DNA from: Candidatus Omnitrophota bacterium
Lineage (GTDB): Bacteria > Omnitrophota > Gorgyraeia > Gorgyraeales > Gorgyraeaceae
Reading direction: 5' to 3'
Length of the DNA: 7,748 nucleotides
NCBI GenBank assembly: GCA_026387215.1
Contig: JAPLMC010000018.1
Location: 1-7,748 of the forward strand
The notes beneath the pieces were generated by a model that saw only the letters and a list, made by a program, of their open reading frames with translations, was not told where the DNA came from and did not search any database. Below are positions 5,773-7,748 of this stretch, one piece after another (the stretch's first letter is position 1; the number at the start of each line of letters is the position of its first letter). The translations under genes were made by a program, and so were the position numbers.

Positions 5773-6607
5773 AGTCTATATTAAAAGACTCCAAGACTGG
5801 TCAAGTGACCAGAAAATCAGCGAAACTGTTTTATCTGTGTGGCAATGTGTAGATCCGATAGTGGATTTTATAGATAAAATACCTGTCATAATAGCTGATG
5901 GTTTGCATGGACGAGATGGGCAGAATATATCGATACGCGGAGACTGTTTTGAAAGCGTTAGGATAGCTAGGGGTATCTGCGAAAGCGATAATATGATATG
6001 TATATCGCATGTAACAGGCCATATGCAGTCAGGTTTTGCAGGAGCGCTTCAAAATCTTGGCATAGGCTGCGCTTCGCGCCAAGGCAAGCTCTTGCAACAC
6101 TCAGGCACTCTTCCGGAGATAACTATTGAAAAATGCGTTGGCTGTGGCGCGTGTATGACTATATGTCCTGCGAACGCAATAGGCATAAAGAAGAAAAAAG
6201 CCATACTTGTAAAGGAAAGATGCATTGGCTGTGGAGAATGTACTATAGCATGCAGAGCAGGCGCCATTGATATAAAATATGACGAAAACGTTGTTAAATT
6301 CCAGGAAAAAATGGTAGAATATGCTTTAGGTGTAAAAAAGGCCATGAATTCTAAAATTGTGTATTTAAATTTTTTAGAGCATGTGACTAAAAATTGCGAT
6401 TGTATGTCGAAAAACGAGACGTCCATTACACCTGATATAGGTATAATATGCGGCTTGGATCCTGTTGCAGTAGACAAGGCTTCAATGGATCTTATAGGGA
6501 TGGACAAGTTTCGAGAAATATTTCCTGAGATAGACTCGCTTGTGCAGATAAAACACGCTGAAAAGATAAAATTAGGCAATGGCCATTATGAACTAGTGGA
6601 GATTTAA
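5729..6607 (+). CDS. DUF362 protein with two 4Fe-4S ferredoxin clusters, shortened N-terminal domain
   Basis: A 292-residue cytosolic iron-sulfur protein of the DUF362 family, whose function is not established. Seen in order: SKVYIKRL (14-21), VIIADGLHGRDG (53-64), ISHVTGH (92-98), GFAGALQNLGIGCASRQGK (102-120), a first cluster C136-x2-C-x2-C-x3-CP, a second cluster C165-x2-C-x2-C-x3-C, then NCDC (222-225), TPDIGIICGLDPVAVDKAS (234-252) and a C-terminal helix. As I recall the family, about 80-100 residues normally lie between the SKVY strand and VIIADGL, including an HFGE.GN segment and a TDTNTLY.G.R.NA segment. These are absent here, although the frame is intact and the rest is well conserved. 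The start is TTG with a strong SD, overlapping the protease gene by 44 bp. An electron-transfer role is inferred from the clusters. Confidence 0.9.
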   Translation: MQNHSNKTTKITPSKVYIKRLQDWSSDQKISETVLSVWQCVDPIVDFIDKIPVIIADGLHGRDGQNISIRGDCFESVRIARGICESDNMICISHVTGHMQSGFAGALQNLGIGCASRQGKLLQHSGTLPEITIEKCVGCGACMTICPANAIGIKKKKAILVKERCIGCGECTIACRAGAIDIKYDENVVKFQEKMVEYALGVKKAMNSKIVYLNFLEHVTKNCDCMSKNETSITPDIGIICGLDPVAVDKASMDLIGMDKFREIFPEIDSLVQIKHAEKIKLGNGHYELVEI

Positions 6608-6608
6608 A

Positions 6609-7085
6609 GTGTACCTCGTATGTGCTGTTATCCTGCTTATATTAATTTTAATACTTGTCCTCATATCAAGAGAAGGCCTTGAAGCAAGAAAGAGCATAAC
6701 GCATGGTGTTGCGAATAAATACTGGATTCTGAGAGAAAAAAGAAACTTTGTAAGATTTCAAGAAAATATGAAAATAAGATATAATCGTATTGGTTCTGGA
6801 CCAACAAGCCAGGACAATACCAAGATGCAGAATATATCTAATAGCGGCCTTTGTATTTCTACTTATGAAAAACTCAAGGAAAAAGACAATTTGGAGATAG
6901 AGGTAGAAGTTCCTGATTTTTTAAAACCTGTAAAGTTAATGGGTTCTGTTGTGTGGGTAAAAGAACTAGGTTCTTTCGATGAACAGGGCAGGAGAATATT
7001 TTATACAGGTATTAGGTTTGGAAAAATTCGTTCGGAATCAAAAATAATATTAATGGCGCATTTAAATACCATGAAAAGGCCTTAG
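6609..7085 (+). CDS. Membrane-anchored PilZ domain protein
   Basis: A 158-residue protein with one N-terminal membrane helix (about residues 2-19, almost all Ile, Leu and Val), a basic linker, and a cytosolic PilZ domain. The PilZ motifs are RNFVR (R45 and R49) and NISNSG (75-80, NxSxxG), both acceptable for c-di-GMP binding. The strands LEIEVEVPDF, KLMGSVVWVKEL and FYTGIRFGKI and a final helix complete the barrel. It is the only one of the four PilZ proteins in the window with a membrane anchor, so it probably senses c-di-GMP at the inner membrane. The GTG start lies 1 nt after the DUF362 stop; a GGAG at 6598-6601 could serve as SD. No other start keeps the full membrane helix. Confidence 0.9.
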   Translation: MYLVCAVILLILILILVLISREGLEARKSITHGVANKYWILREKRNFVRFQENMKIRYNRIGSGPTSQDNTKMQNISNSGLCISTYEKLKEKDNLEIEVEVPDFLKPVKLMGSVVWVKELGSFDEQGRRIFYTGIRFGKIRSESKIILMAHLNTMKRP

Positions 7086-7094
7086 GAGAATAAA

Positions 7095-7415
7095 ATGATA
7101 ACTATAGAAGAATTTAAAAAGCTTAATATCAGGATAGCCAGAATAAAAGAAGTAATTGATCACCCGGGTGCAGACAGGTTGTATGTTGTGCGTCTTGTAA
7201 TCGGAGAAGAAGAAAGAGATGTTGTTGCGGGAATAAAAAAAGGATATAATAAAGAAGAGCTTTTAGGTAAACTAGTGGCTGTTGTTGAAAATCTTGAACC
7301 TGCTGTAATAAGAGGCGTGGAAAGCAAAGGCATGATCCTAGCGACTCAAGATGGAGAAACAATGGCTATTCTTTCACCTGACAAGCCTGTTGCTACGGGA
7401 AGCATTGTTAAATAA
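7095..7415 (+). CDS. metG: Stand-alone methionyl-tRNA synthetase beta subunit / tRNA-binding domain
   Basis: A 106-residue OB-fold tRNA-binding protein of the MetRS C-terminal/beta type (related to Trbp111 and the EMAP II domain). It opens with ITIEEFKKLNIRIARI, followed by HPGADRLYVVRLVIG, RDVVAGIKKGYN, LVAVVENLEPAVIRGVESKGMILA and a closing LSPDKPVATGSIVK, covering the whole domain at its usual length. Such proteins bind the tRNA elbow and assist MetRS, either as a fused C-terminal domain or, as here, a separate chain; the catalytic subunit is not in the window. The start is well supported: AGGAG at 7084-7088 (overlapping the upstream stop) is 6 nt before the ATG. A general tRNA-binding protein is the alternative; the symbol refers to the beta-chain usage. 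Confidence 0.9.
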   Translation: MITIEEFKKLNIRIARIKEVIDHPGADRLYVVRLVIGEEERDVVAGIKKGYNKEELLGKLVAVVENLEPAVIRGVESKGMILATQDGETMAILSPDKPVATGSIVK

Positions 7416-7464
7416 GTGAGAACATAAGTTACGGAGCACTGTTTTAAGAAATAAGCGATGACTT

Positions 7465-7503
7465 ACCCCTTGCAACTTGATGAAAAATAGGGTTGCTCAG
7501 GGT
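7465..7503 (+). repeat. Imperfect hairpin in the gap before the P-loop kinase gene
   Basis: ACCC (7465-7468) pairs with GGGT (7500-7503), and GCAAC (7472-7476) with GTTGC (7492-7496), around a symmetric 3x3 internal loop and a 15-nt apical loop. No T-tract follows, so it is not a standard terminator. The rest of this 105-bp gap (7416-7520) shows no clear promoter. Confidence 0.25.
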
Positions 7504-7520
7504 TAATCTGCACATTAAAA

Positions 7521-7748
7521 ATGATTATAGGATTAACAGGCGCTAACGCCTCTGGAAAAGGTGAGGTAGCCAGCTATTTAAAGTCAAAAAGTTTTGAATA
7601 TTATTCTCTCTCGGACATATTAAGGGAAGAGGCTAAGGCCAGAGGCATAGAATCATCGCGCGAAAATCTCATTAGATTAGGCAATGAATTGAGAGAAAGA
7701 AATGGACCTTCTGTTTTAGCAGATTTTGTTATAAAAAAGATAAAAGAT
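7521..7748 (+). CDS. P-loop nucleotide kinase-like protein, 3' truncated by the window edge
   Basis: The first 76 codons of a P-loop NTPase. The Walker A loop is at residues 7-14 (GANASGKG), with Gly after the Lys as in adenylate kinases. It is followed by a helix (EVASYLKSK), YYSLSDILREEAKARG, and ENLIRLGNELRERNGPSVLADFVIKKI. This N-terminus resembles dephospho-CoA kinase- or adenylate kinase-like domains. From memory, the combination YSLSD...LREE..ARG...R..LI..GNELRE..GP is typical of AAA/kinase domains that in some bacteria are fused to a deoxycytidylate deaminase; whether a deaminase follows lies outside the window. The ATG at 7521 starts directly on the MIIGLTG strand, so it must be the start or very near it. 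No SD is present. Confidence 0.85.
   Translation, partial: MIIGLTGANASGKGEVASYLKSKSFEYYSLSDILREEAKARGIESSRENLIRLGNELRERNGPSVLADFVIKKIKD

Noticed and set aside
6049..6579. A 176-codon open frame on the minus strand
   Set aside because: It lies wholly antisense to the well-supported DUF362 gene, has no SD or recognisable domain, and reads like the complement of Fe-S motif codons.

Overview
This window is AT-rich bacterial DNA, densely packed, with every supported gene on the + strand. The likely source is an uncultured Gram-negative of the PVC neighbourhood, most plausibly Omnitrophota. That assignment is an inference. It rests on a Minf_1886-type conserved protein (known mainly from Planctomycetes, Verrucomicrobia and relatives), a DUF4416 protein, many small PilZ proteins, and a leading partial gene whose C-terminus resembles uncharacterised proteins I associate with that phylum. 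No rRNA, tRNA, CRISPR array, insertion sequence or phage gene is visible.

Layout. Positions 2-862 hold the 3' end of an unrecognised large gene, followed by a PilZ gene with a strong Shine-Dalgarno (SD) sequence. Positions 863-1826 hold two single genes (a second PilZ protein and the Minf_1886-type protein). Each is preceded by a sigma70-like promoter that almost touches its start codon. Positions 1827-4574 look like a five-gene operon: an exported protein, an EndoIII/MagIII-like DNA glycosylase, a small Cys4 zinc-ribbon-like protein, a third PilZ protein and a DUF4416 protein. Positions 4654-7415 look like a four-gene operon: an M48/Ste24 membrane protease, a shortened DUF362 ferredoxin-like protein, a membrane-anchored PilZ protein and a stand-alone MetRS beta/tRNA-binding protein. 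After a 105-bp gap a P-loop nucleotide kinase-like gene begins at 7521 and runs off the window.

The genes do not form one obvious pathway. The recurring theme is cyclic-di-GMP sensing: four of fourteen genes encode PilZ proteins, each in a different context.

The observations most worth checking are: (1) three consecutive promoters placed so that the mRNAs should be leaderless or nearly so, while operon-internal genes mostly keep good SD sequences; (2) a 12-bp hairpin with a T-tract, shaped like an intrinsic terminator, inside codons 21-31 of the DUF4416 gene; (3) a DUF362 protein that seems to lack about 80-100 residues of its N-terminal domain; (4) a glycosylase that has lost the fourth cysteine of its Fe-S motif exactly where the SD of the next gene was built. 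I found no convincing wholly new multi-gene system.
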